Source: Nageia nagi (Eukaryota > Pinophyta). From it: DNA of 64,000 nucleotides. The DNA lies in the NCBI GenBank assembly GCA_050084985.1, contig JBITNC010000001.1, positions 181,164,001 through 181,228,000 on the forward strand. The letters run 5' to 3'. Under the pieces are notes generated by a model that worked only from the letters and a program-made list of their open reading frames with translations, was not told the DNA's origin and ran no database searches. Below, piece after piece: positions 35,121-45,229 of this stretch. The position numbers and the translations under genes were made by a program. Positions within the stretch are counted from its first letter, which is position 1; every line of letters begins with the position of its first letter.

Positions 35121-35820
35121 AGAAAAATGCATCCTAAGTTCACCCTGGTAATTAAGAAATAAATAGAAAAGTACCTTATTGATGATTTTATTATTCCTAT
35201 TGGTTATTCTTTGTGTATTTTTAACATTATTCTTGTAGCTAAGCCTAATGGTGAGATACGATGTTGTATATATTTTAGATATATCAATAAGACATGCCCT
35301 AAAGATACCTTTTCTCTACCCAATACTAACATGATTTTAGATTTTACAACAGGTCATGAGATTTTATCTTTCATGGATGATTTTTCCAGCTACAATAAAA
35401 TAAGTATCAATAAGGAGGATCAACATAAGACAACTTTTGTTACTCTTTGGAGCATATTTTATTTGGTGGTCATGCCTTTTGGATTGAAAAATATGGGGGC
35501 TACTTATCAAAAAGCTATGGTAAGTATGTTCCATGATATGATTCATGATTTAGTAGAGGTTTACATTAATGATATTCTTACCAAATATGGAAAAAAATAT
35601 GATTATGTTTTAGATTTAAGAAATATTTTTAAATAAATGAGAGAGTTTAAGTTGAAATTTAAACCTTAAAAATGTACATTTGGAGTTTCTTTGGGTAAGT
35701 TTCTTGGATTTATTATTTCAATAAGAGGAATTGATTTGGATCCTAACATGCCTCCACCTCAAAATTTGAAATATTTGAGAAGTATCTAGGGTAATATTCA
35801 AGCCATAACAAGATTTATTA
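35121..35820 (+). pseudogene. pol: gypsy-1 reverse transcriptase
   Basis: The open frame 35211-35636 holds most of the domain: LVAKPNGEIRCCIYFRYINK, the first catalytic Asp in EILSFMDDFSSYNKI, VVMPFGLKNMGATYQKAM, and YINDILTK in place of the YVDD active-site motif. That last change removes one catalytic Asp. After a stop at 35634, CTFGVSLGKFLGFIISIRGI and ITRFISQLV continue the thumb. Length and order match gypsy RT. Confidence 0.88.
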
Positions 35821-36340
35821 GTCAACTAGTTGATATGGCTACTCTATTTTCTCTTTTTTTGAAGAAAGGTGAAAAGTTCATATGGTATGAAAAGTATCAA
35901 AAAGATTTGGAAAACATAAAAAGGTACTTCACTAATGCTCTTATACTGGCCACTTATGATTCTAAAAGGAATTTTTTGTTATATATTTTCATAACTTTAA
36001 TTGCATTAGGTGTAATGTTAAGTCAAAAGGATTATACTGGTAAATAAAGAGTAATATATTACATTAGCAAAAATTTGGTTGATTCTGAAATAAGATATAT
36101 GCCTATAGAGAAAATTTGTTTTGCTATTATATTTTCAACAAAAAATTGAGATATTATATGTTTGGAAATATAACATATGTAATTGCTCACACTGGCCCTA
36201 TAAGATATTTAATGTCAAAATCATATCTATTTGATAGAGCTACAAAATAGATAATGTCGCTTCAAGAATTTAATGTATTATTTTTAACTTAAAATTTGAT
36301 TAACGGATATGATATTATAGATTTTATAATAAACCATCGA
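35821..36340 (+). pseudogene. pol: gypsy-1 first RNase H
   Basis: The sequence FSLFLKKGEKFIWYEKYQKD and ALILATYDSKRNFLLYIFIT (frame 35835-36047) is the classical tether and start of gypsy RNase H. YYISKNLVDSEIRYMPIEKI then follows from about 36058. The remainder is frameshifted. Confidence 0.8.
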
Positions 36341-36439
36341 TGAAATGACACTTTCACAGTACAAGAAGAGTTTCCCAATGAAGTAGGCAATAATGCTTTA
36401 GATAAACCCAATGACGTCGCTCAACTTGAGCATTGTCAC

Positions 36440-36910
36440 TCCATTACAAAGCTTGAATACCTAGGAGTCTTCATAGGATTTTCAAGAGAGGAAGAATTGA
36501 CTCTTTTTTTTTATGGAGTTAAGTGCATTCATGGATCTAGGGTAGGAATTATGTTAATTAGTCCATGTGGTGATGTTATTACTATGCATTATCAATTGAG
36601 TTTTGATTGTACTAACAATATGACTGAATATGAAGCTTTGATCTTAGGTATTAAGGTAGCTATACTTACAAACATATAGGAAATTAAAATATTTGGTGAT
36701 TAACAATTGGTGGTAAAACAAGTCAATGAAATTTACAATACCAAATTTGTGAAGTTGCAACCATACAAGGAAATGTTAACAAATCTTCTCATATATTTTG
36801 ATGATTATCAGAATGAAAATATTCCAAGAGATGATAACAGGTATACTAATGCTATGGCTAGTGCCACTTACCTTTCTCCTATTATTATTAAATATGAATA
36901 TAGATAATTA
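36440..36910 (+). pseudogene. pol: gypsy-1 second (Tat-type) RNase H
   Basis: A second RNase H fold follows the first: GSRVGIMLISPCGDVITMHY, then FDCTNNMTEYEALILGIKVA, then IFGD-stop-QLVVKQVNEIYN and a conserved ending IPRDDNRYTNAMASA (frames 36497-36679 and 36707-36907). The EYEAL and GD(S)QL motifs are diagnostic of the additional archaeal-like RNase H found in the Tat/Ogre branch of plant gypsy elements. Only a few in-frame stops disrupt it. Confidence 0.82.
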
Positions 36911-37029
36911 TTACAATTAAAAATTTACATAAACATCTTCATGCTTATGTTGTTACTAATTTTGTTGAAGATCATTGCTTTTCTGCTACTTGTCTTGATG
37001 CATATGATTAGTAAAGGGATGTTTTTTAT

Positions 37030-38000
37030 TATTTAAAAGATGGAGTAGAACCTATTGATTTTGATCATAGTGCAAGGATTAGGATTAAAAATTTAGCTAT
37101 AAAATATATTATAATTGGTGATTTGTTATATATGAGATCTTATAATGGTATTCTTCTTAGATGTTTAATGAGAAATGAAGTAGAAATGGATCTTCACTAA
37201 GCCCATGATGGGGAATGTGGAGGAAATTATAGTATTAAAATGATTTATCAAAGGTTGCTTATACTAAGTTACTATTGGCCTACTATGCTTGAAGATTATA
37301 ATTTTCATATAAAAAATGTGAACAATGTCAAAATAATACTAAACTTAAACCTTCACCATCACATGAATTGCAATATTATTTATCCTTAGCCATTTTCTAT
37401 ATGAACACTTGATTTTATTAGAAAGATTAACCTTGTTTCTAGAGATAGCCATAAATTTATCATCACCATCATAGTATATTTTATAAAGTGGGTGGAGGCT
37501 ATGCCTATGAAGTCAATAAAAGGATTAAATATTATTGAATTTCTAATTATATATATTATTTCTAGATATGGTGTACCTTCTAAATTATTTGTGGATAATG
37601 GCCCTAACTTCAAAGATAATGAAGTCAAAGAATTTTTTGATAAATATCATATTGAGAGAAAATTTTCTACCCCTTACTATCCTTAAGGTAATGGTCAAGT
37701 GAAAACTTCTAATAAGGTCATAAAAAGTATCTTATTTAAAATTATTGTAAAACATGGGTAAAGATTGGTATGAATAATTACCTTATGCTTTTTGGGCTTA
37801 TAGAATAAGTATAAGGACTATTATTAGGGTAAGTTATTTCTCTTTAATGTATGGAGATGAATCTATTATTCCTCTAGAGTTAGAAATCCCATCCTTGCAT
37901 GTGTCTTTAGATGGTCTCATTTTTGATGAAGATAAAAGGAAAGTAAGATTAACACAACTAGAAGTATTAGATGAAAAAATAGTAAATGCTTTAGAAAAGT
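37030..38000 (+). pseudogene. pol: gypsy-1 integrase
   Basis: The zinc-binding region reads AHDGECGGN, then LSYYWPTMLEDYNFHIKNVN. The core has LDFIRKI (first Asp), FIKWVEAMPMKS, GVPSKLFVDNGPNFKDNEVK (second Asp) at about 37569-37628, and FSTPYYP then GNGQVKTSNK. The third catalytic residue, normally Glu in a GQVE motif, has become Lys. The C-terminal part (to about 38260) is frameshifted but includes a region resembling the usual integrase tail. The element could not integrate itself today. Confidence 0.85.
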
Positions 38001-39174
38001 TGCAAATATATTAGTTAAGAATTAAACAAGCATATAGAAAAAATATTCAGCCTAAAGAGTTCAAGATAGGGGACTTGTTCTTAAAGGAAAATCTTATAAA
38101 TACTAAAGATCTAGAAAACTAAAATAAGGGTAAATTTGAACCTAACTAAATTGATCCTTACATCATCATTGCAGATTATAGAAAAGGGACATATAAAATT
38201 TCCACCATTTAAGGTAAAGAGGAAACAAATATGATAAATGTGATGCACCTAAAATGATTCTATGTTTAAATGACATCTTTTTTATATATTATATCTATTT
38301 TTTATGTTTATCCTCATTAAACTTACAAAAAATTAAGTGAAAACTCCCATTGATACTGCTAGGATTCAAGCAACAATGTTGTGTTACTAAAGACAAATTA
38401 ACTATTTTTATAAATTGTGCTTCTACATAAGGGTAAGTGAAGGCAATATGAAAAACTCCTTACTCTTTTGTAAGTTGTTATATTTGATATTACAATAATA
38501 ATTTTTTTGATTACTAACTTATATATTTTATCATATCATTCTCTTCATAACATGTTTATTATATCATCGTTTTTGTATCATATTTATCATATCCTGCTTT
38601 TCATATAATATAAATATTTTTAATATCACTCTTATCATTGGTCTCTCTATAAGGGAGGGGCACTTTTATCAAAATCCATGGAAATATGGTGGCTTCTAAA
38701 GGTGATAATGAGCATTCTTCTACACTCTAGGTATTTCCCATAAAATGATATTAATTGGTAAGTCCTCATGATTAAGTTGAGGCAACAATTCCTTCTTAAC
38801 CGAAGGCAATCTCTTATCATACTCTTAGTGGGTAAGCCACCAAGGATAGGTTTGGTATCTTGTACTTTCATTATATACATATGATATTATATTTTATGTC
38901 TATATTTGAGACATATTATGGAAAATACTTTTGTTTAAGTGGATTAAAGGTTCCTTTATCTTTGTATTAGGTTTCTCCTATGTTGAAGTAGTTCATTAGG
39001 TCATAACCAAGCCAAAGAGGGGGCATAATAATGGTGAAAACTAGAGCATCTAAAGATTCCATCATGAAAAAAATTTTTAGAGAGTATTTTTTTATTTATC
39101 TTGCTATAATTTGAATTTATGCTTTGGTTTTCTTTTATCCCAAAAGTATCAAATCATATTCCAAGTGGGAAATC
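38001..39174 (+). other. gypsy-1 pol tail and 3' untranslated region
   Basis: Pol C-terminal traces fade near 38260. A purine tract AAAGAGGGGGCATAATAA lies near 39015 and the final bases before the LTR read CCAAGTGGGAAATC, the likely decayed polypurine tract. The last 80 bp align with the tail of gypsy-3 at 49547-49630 on the minus strand (AAAAGTATCAAATCATATTC). Confidence 0.55.
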
Positions 39175-39920
39175 TATTAACACCTAAAAAGGAATTTTAA
39201 TTGTATTAAAATACACTTAGGTATTTATAATAATTCATTTATTTAAGTAATTTAATACTCTTTTAATTATGTAAACTCATCCACCTTTATGTCTTATGAT
39301 AACAAGTTGGTCCAGAGATAAGGCCAAGAAGGAGTCTTGGCCCATGTGCACCATGACCCAAATGAGGCGCCTTAGCACTAGACTTGCTATGTATAAAGGT
39401 GGAAGGGTTATGCATGAGAAATCATTACATGATATGGAATCTTTTATAAGTGGTAATATGCTTGTATCAATATTGACTAGTGTTTCTTAACGACATCTAT
39501 TATATTTGGATTTTATTATACTAGAGTTCTACAATTTTGCAATCCTTTTGAGCTAATTACATGTGATATTTTGACCATCAAAGGTATGTTGATGACATTG
39601 AGGGAGTCTGCGAGGTAATCTAGAATGGTAGTTGAGTGATGATGCTAGGATCCTAGAGATAGTTCTAGGTTAAGGATATATTAGTGGATTTGTAAAATGA
39701 AGAAGCTCTTTATTTATCCCATTGAAGCCAAATATGAACTTCATTTATCGTAATAGGTAAAGTACAAGTTTGTTTCTTTCATTAGTCTAGGTTTGATAGG
39801 TAAAGATCAATTAGTTCATATTGGATCATTGTTATGTTTCATGTTATTGGTATTTCATCATTATTTGATTAAACTTAATATCTAAAATAACCATAATAAA
39901 TTATTATTTTGTTTATAAAA
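39175..39920 (+). repeat. 3' LTR of gypsy-1
   Basis: About 746 bp, TATTAACACC to GTTTATAAAA, pairing with 31682-32440. A TATA box lies at 39392-39400. The open frame 39296-39490 is inside the LTR and has no family signature. It is followed by target-site duplication AATAT. Confidence 0.88.
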
Positions 39921-39925
39921 AATAT

Positions 39926-39999
39926 TGTTTTTTTATTTCTTATAGATATCTAAAATATGATTTATTAAATAATTAATATATCATTTTTAGGTTTCTATA
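39926..39999 (-). repeat. 5' LTR of element G, piece 3 of 3
   Basis: It aligns with 5752-5823, sharing TTATTTCTTA, TCTAAAATATGATTTATTAA and the AATTTTTAGG-like end. On the minus strand this is the beginning of the 5' LTR. Confidence 0.75.
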
Positions 40000-40012
40000 A
40001 TCCCCCTTAATT
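40000..40012 (-). other. Polypurine tract of copia-2, also the right target site of element G
   Basis: On the minus strand this reads AATTAAGGGGGAT, the same tract as copia-1 (ATTAAGGGGGAG). Element G inserted exactly between this tract and the 3' LTR of copia-2, which now lies at 4211-5096. Confidence 0.65.
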
Positions 40013-40149
40013 TTATTTTGGGATTATGCTTTACAATGAATATAAATACTACAACAATATAGTTTGCAAGAACCATTTCCTAATAGAGAGATATATTTTT
40101 AGCAAAGAATTCAATATTTTAGCATGATCCTTCAAGATGTGTGGCAAGA

Positions 40150-40575
40150 GGACTCCATCCATCAACACGAATCAATAAAGCAAAAAAAATGTAATGGAGT
40201 TAATACTCATGAAATATAATTGTCATATACATTCATCCATCAATATGGAATACTATAACATCTATCAACATAGAATAATAAGTTCCATAAAATATCCATC
40301 AACATTCATGAAATACATACATACATATATATACAATATATATATATATCATGGAATAAAAAAATTGGCACATAAACATACATCAACAAACAATGATTCA
40401 TCAACATGGAATAAATGTCCAAAATAAAATGGGTCAATATCTATCCATTAATATGGATAAAGAACATGATTAATTAAGAAAAATCATCCAACCATCAACA
40501 TGGTTAACAACACATGATTCATTTATAAGAATTAACCATCCATCAACATGGATAACATGAATCAAAGAAAATAAA
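40150..40575. repeat. Degenerate minisatellite around CCATCAACATGGA
   Basis: About eight units of 20 to 45 bp carry a near-palindromic core such as CCATCAACATGG, separated by AT-rich spacers. It lies in the 3' untranslated part of copia-2. A short AT/ACAT microsatellite (about 40315-40352) interrupts it. The open frame 40194-40427 is a by-product. Confidence 0.65.
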
Positions 40576-40689
40576 CTATGTTTAACTTTCAAGAGGAAGA
40601 TGTAAATGAAATTATATATTATTATCTTATCTTTGAAAATAAATAATGATTTAAAAAAATTTCCATCACAAAAGTTTAGCCATACTTAC

Positions 40690-41551
40690 TACCCCTTGAG
40701 GGAAAATACTTTCAAACCTAATTTATTTCTAAGATAACAAAATTTTGATTCTTGTAAAGGTTTTGCTAAAATGTCTAAAATATATTCATTTGTATTACTA
40801 TAAGAGAGATTTATAGTTCCATCCATTACATTTTCTATAATAAAATGATCTTGAATCTCTATATGTTTAGTTTTTTCTTGGATGCAAAATAGGATTTCTA
40901 GCTGAACCTATAGAAGTTTGATATATCAAAAAATAAAGAAATAAGATTTGTACTCTTAAAGACTATTTCATTTAACAATCTTTGAATCCATATTACCTCT
41001 TGGAAAGTAAATGTAGTACATCTATATTATACTTTAGTTTTAGATAAAGCTATTGTAGGTTATTTATTGCTACACTCAGATACCATTCCTGAACCTATGG
41101 AAAAATAATATCCAATTATAAATTTTCTATCTACATTATCCATAACGTAATCACTATCATAATAGCCATATAAATTTACCTTAGGATTAGAATAATATTA
41201 TAAAATTGAGTTATATGTACCTTTCAAATATTTTAGAATCCTATTAACACCATTAAAATCATCTTCATAAGGATTTTGCATATATCTAACCATCACTTTA
41301 ACTGAATATGTAATATCATGAATAGATATAGTCAAATACAAAAGGCTACCTATAATTTGCCTATAGTTGGTTTCATCAATAACTTTAGAATCTTTATGCA
41401 CTTCAAATTTATTAGAAATCATAAGTGTAAAAAACTCTTACACTCTATCCTATCAAATTTCATCAATATTTCTAAAACATATTTAGATTGAGAAATCAAG
41501 ATGCTATTATATTGTTTATATATTTGTAAACCTAAGTAAAAATGCAAAAGA
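40690..41551 (-). pseudogene. pol: copia-2 RT end and RNase H
   Basis: On the minus strand HFYLGLQIYKQ, ISQSKYVLEILMKFD (about 41541-41440) and NYRQIIGSLLYLTISIHDIT and YMQNPYEDDFNGVNRILKYL (41422-41198) form the usual RT-to-RNase H connection of copia. The RNase H end reads HIEIQDHFIIENVMDG, LDILAKPLQESKFCYL and LGLKVFSLKG near 40850-40690. Integrase and most of RT are missing. The 5' side is cut by the retroposon insertion at 41552. Confidence 0.8.
41538..41551. other. Left target-site duplication of the LINE-like retroposon
   Basis: AAAATGCAAAAGAC matches AAAATGCAAAAGAT at 43936-43949. The following bases (TTAAGAACT against CCAAGAAAT) are also similar, so the original duplication may have been about 22 bp. 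Long duplications of this kind are typical of LINE-type insertion. Confidence 0.6.
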
Positions 41552-42199
41552 CTTAAGAACTTGTGGAGAGGATGGGGTATGGATGGAAATATTGCAATAC
41601 AATAAGAGAGATGATAATCAATTAGATTGAGATGAAAATAATTAAGGGAAGAAAATAAATTATAAATGTGATACAAAGTCACTACCACTGGTAAATATGG
41701 AAGGAGTGTAACAAGAGGATCTTCAAGCAGAAGGATAGTGAAACAAATATAGTATTAAAATTAGTTTATCTAAGGGAAAACAAAAATATAGGGGCCAATT
41801 CAATTAAAATTAAAATATTGGATCCATCTTAAAGAAGATGGATACCATACAAATTTAATCTTAGATTCTAATGTGCAAGGGGTTTAAAGTCTTGTTAGCC
41901 ATTTAAATACTTTAATGAGATTAAGTTGAGCACATCATGTGATTTGAACTTGCATTAGGTGAGAGATAAGGTGGCAAGTGAGTATGAGAGGTAAATATGT
42001 GTGAATCAACATCCATTTGATTGGAAATTTTAGATTTAGTACTCGAAGTGGATATGAGCAGATGCAAATCACATTAGATGCAGCAAAGGGAGGATAGAAG
42101 CTATAAAACCTTAATTTGGTAAGTTTTCAAAGTGGATTCTATAAATAGTACTTATTTTAAGAATTCAGTTAGGAAAAATGGATGGGAATATTATTAAAA

Positions 42200-43205
42200 T
42201 TGAGCTAAAAAAGTACTACATTAGTGAGGAAGAATATAAAAGTTTATCACATTTTGAGTGAAGGAGGCTTGAAATACTTCATGAAAGCCTATAATGGCTT
42301 TGACATTAGTTTATCATTGGAGGTGGTCAACTCATGGAATAATGGGTATTGCAAAGTAAACTCTTTGGTATTTGATTTCCACTATGAATCAATGGTAGAG
42401 GTAATTCATAAAACAAATAAAGGGAATACAATAAAGAGAGAATCAAAGTTGAAGAAGTTAGAGGAGATTTTTAAGTTTAGGGAATAGGGAGAGGATTTGG
42501 TAAAGTTCAAGCTAGGCTTCAAACATACAAGCCTCCCTAAGCCATGGGATGAAGTTCTAAGAGCATTAATGCATTATGTAATGCTAGAAGGCTATCATAA
42601 AGTGGTGTATGCATACCACTTCGAGCTCTTGAATTATTTCATAATTAAAGGTGAAGAAGTGGTAAATTTCCTATTCTTCATCATGCATTCATTGGAAATT
42701 TCTATTAATAGGTGCAAGGGTAAGGTGAATGTGATTTCTTTGCACCAACCAATCATCAAAGTAGTGTATGAGGTACCCTAATCTAAGAAACCTTAGAGAA
42801 ATTTGGGTGGTAGGAGAAATGTGCATGCAAATAGCAGATCTTAGAGAGTCAAGAATAGAAAGGCCAAGGCTACAAAGGTTATTATAGAAGAACAAGTAAA
42901 TGAAGAAGGTGGTTCTGGATCCCATGAAGTCACAAAGGAAGAAGAAATAATTAACCTACTACTAGAAATTCAAGAGAGATGGGGTGTAAAGAAGAGAAGA
43001 ATAGGTGTACCAAAACTAAATGTCACTTTGGTGGAAGAAGACTTAGGGGGAATGGATAAGAGGACTAGATCACAAAATGTTACATATATTAGAAAGAAAA
43101 GAAGAAGAAGAAGAAGAGGGTGTTGGAAGTGTCAAGAGAGGAGGAACATGATACTAGTAACCCAAGTCTACCAAAAATTTCTAAGTAGGAAATGCAAAGT
43201 TTAAT
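42200..43205 (+). pseudogene. Unassigned ORF with basic C-terminal tail
   Basis: The frame reads ISEEEYKSLSHFE, then after a frameshift near 42280 GFDISLSLEVVNSWNNGY and YESMVEVIHKTNKGNTIKRE (42224-42487), then FKLGFKHTSLPKPWDEVLRA, LMHYVMLEGYHKVVYAYHFE and FLFFIMHSLEISINRCKGK (42497-42781). A charged stretch EEQVNEEGGSGSHEVTKEEE follows, and a very basic run (RKKRRRRRR near 43105), which looks like a nuclear localisation or nucleic-acid-binding tail. The globular part resembles hypothetical repeat-associated plant proteins, but I cannot name a family. Only a few stops and one frameshift are seen, making it one of the better preserved coding regions here. Confidence 0.5.
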
Positions 43206-43930
43206 TGTAGTGATAACTAAGAAGGTGCAAAGGCATGCCAAAAATTAAAAAATTAAGGTGAAAGACCAACCAATCAAATTGTGAGCATTCCAATTCCAAG
43301 CAAGAAAGGGACTAAGGCAATCCCATTTCTAATGCTAAAGTCTAGAGCATTACACAACAAAATATTATTTAAGGAAATTAAGAGGAAGGGAGAGTGAAGC
43401 GAGCAGTATGAGACCTTTCCACTAGGGGCTCCCATCATAATTCTTTTGAAGGGTAATTCATATTTCAAGTTCTATAAGGAGAACTATTCAAATTTGGCTT
43501 CCAGGTTTAAAGTGGATGAGGATATGATCCTCATTTGAAAGGCTTAAGGGGATTTTTGGGGTCTCAATATAATTGGTTGTAATGTCTCCTTACTTTATAC
43601 TTTATTCTTTAGCTTTAGAATGCATGATAGTTGTTATCTTGAATAGGCTAGATGATAGGTATGTTTGTGATAGCATTTCAAACTAGTATTAGTTAACATG
43701 TAATATTGATTTTTTAACACTAAGAGGGTTATACTTTTAAAACCCAAAAAACTATGGTGGGGATGAATATATGCTTCACATTGATATGTAGGACCATTTT
43801 GACTTGTTGCACTCTTTGTATTTTTTTATCTGAGGTGACATATGATGAATGTGTGTTTCAAGGTACTATATGATGTAAAGGTGTAGGGAGCCGTATAATC
43901 CCTTTTTTTATTAATATAATTTACCATTAA
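43206..43930 (+). other. 3' untranslated part of the retroposon
   Basis: No domain was recognised. The terminal 60 bp are AT-rich and end in an A run. Confidence 0.45.
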
Positions 43931-43935
43931 TAAAA

Positions 43936-44028
43936 AAAATGCAAAAGATCCAAGAAATAATTTTTAATGAATTATGCTAATATATATAATTTATTAAGTT
44001 TAGCTTCTTCAACAATTTAACCATTACC
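43936..44028 (-). pseudogene. copia-2 pre-integrase remnant at the deletion point
   Basis: On the minus strand VEEAKLNKLYILA resembles the start of the copia pre-integrase domain, immediately followed by the target site of the retroposon. Beyond the retroposon the sequence resumes near the end of RT, so integrase and most of RT were lost. Confidence 0.4.
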
Positions 44029-44420
44029 ATTTCTAATAATACAACCATAATTTTTAAAATAAATAATATTTCCTTCATAAATAATTTTGCTTGTTGAAAT
44101 AATATTAGAAATAAGATTGGGAACACATGAAATATCAAATAGAATTTCATTCTCCAACCTAACATTTCCAATACCTTTAACTTCACTTTAATAATTGTCT
44201 CCAATGGTAACAATACCATTATATATCAAATCTAAATATATAAATTTTAATCTAGAGTTTAACACATGATTTGAATATCTTGAATCTATAATCCAATAGT
44301 TTGAACATAGATTTCTATATAAAGAATATAAACAAGTAGCCATAGCAACATTCTTGTTATTGTATTATTTTTCTCCTTTATTTTATTTTACATTATTAGA
44401 AACAATTTTCTTCTTATTGC
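43977..44420 (-). pseudogene. pol: copia-2 protease, copy 3
   Basis: The minus strand reads WIIDSRYSNHV with a stop before it; then TIGD and VKGIGNVRLENEILFD-like text continue in a shifted frame. This is the most 3' copy in the direction of transcription and the one that leads on to the pre-integrase remnant. Confidence 0.6.
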
Positions 44421-44744
44421 AATCATTTTTTTATCGTATATGTTATAAAAATTGCAATTTCTAATAATACAACCATAATTTGTAAAATGAATTATATTTC
44501 CTTCATAAATATTTTTTCTTGAAACATATGAAACATCAAATAGAATTTCATTTTCCAATCTAACATTTCCAATACCTTTAACTTCACTTTGATAATTGTC
44601 TCCAATGGTAACAATACCATTATATATCAAATCTAAATATATAAATTTTAATATAGAGTTGAACATATGATTCGAATATCTTGAATCTAGAATCCAATAA
44701 TTTGAACATAGATTTCTATATAAAGAATCTAAATAAGTAACCAT
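44388..44744 (-). pseudogene. pol: copia-2 protease, copy 2
   Basis: A 118-codon open frame contains YWILDSRYSNHMFNS, GIVTIGDNYQSEVKGIGNVR and ENEILFDVSYVSRKN, the copia protease with DSR in place of DSG. An internal loss of about 30 bp removes the VPNLVSNIILA segment found in copy 1. Confidence 0.75.
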
Positions 44745-44787
44745 AACAACATTCTTGTTATTGTATTATTTTCTCCTTTATTTTATT

Positions 44788-45120
44788 TTACATTATTAGA
44801 AACACTTTTCTTCTTATTGCAATTATTTTTTTTATATCATATATGTTATAAAAATTGCAATTTCTAATAATACAACCATAATTTGTAAAACAAATGATAT
44901 TTCCTTCATAAATAAGTTTTCTTGCCAAAATAATATTAGAAACAAGATTAGGAACATATGAAACATCAAATAGAATTTCATTTTCCAATCTAACATTTCC
45001 AATACCTTTAACTTCAATTTGAGAATTGTCTCCAATGGTAACAATACCATTATATATCAAATCTAGATATATTAATTTTAATCTAGAGTTTAACATATGA
45101 TTCGAACATCTTGAATCCAT
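44788..45120 (-). pseudogene. pol: copia-2 protease, copy 1
   Basis: A 110-codon open frame reads MDSRCSNHMLNSRLKLIYL, TIGDNSQIEVKGIGNVRLE and ILFDVSYVPNLVSNIILARK, a well preserved protease domain except for the Gly to Arg change next to the catalytic Asp. After it the next unit's zinc-knuckle remnant begins. Confidence 0.8.
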
Positions 45121-45229
45121 AATCCATAATTTGGACCTAGATTTCTATATAAAGAATCTAAACAAGTAAACATAGCAACATTCTTGTTATTGTATTCTTT
45201 TTATACTTTATTTTATTTTACATTAGTAG

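Larger units (their letters stand above)
41552..43935 (+). mobile_element. LINE-like retroposon or processed retrogene
   Basis: This 2.4 kb segment interrupts copia-2 and lies between long direct repeats. It ends TTTATTAATATAATTTACCATTAATAAAAAAA, which resembles the 3' end of plant L1-type LINEs. No reverse transcriptase or endonuclease motif was recognised, so it is either a 5'-truncated or internally deleted LINE or an mRNA copied by LINE machinery. It carries one long coding region, listed separately. Confidence 0.55.

Noticed and set aside
35121-38000. Endogenous pararetrovirus (caulimovirid) remnant
   Set aside because: Integrase, a second Tat-type RNase H and clear LTRs with a 5-bp target duplication show a Ty3/gypsy element.
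10602-39999. Split LTR copy of G as a shared LTR of a tandem copia-2/G recombinant
   Set aside because: The copia-2 polypurine tract next to it first suggested this. The copia-2 5' LTR (47999-48801) belongs to the family at 4211-5096 instead, so simple insertion of G at the PPT/LTR junction explains all flanks.
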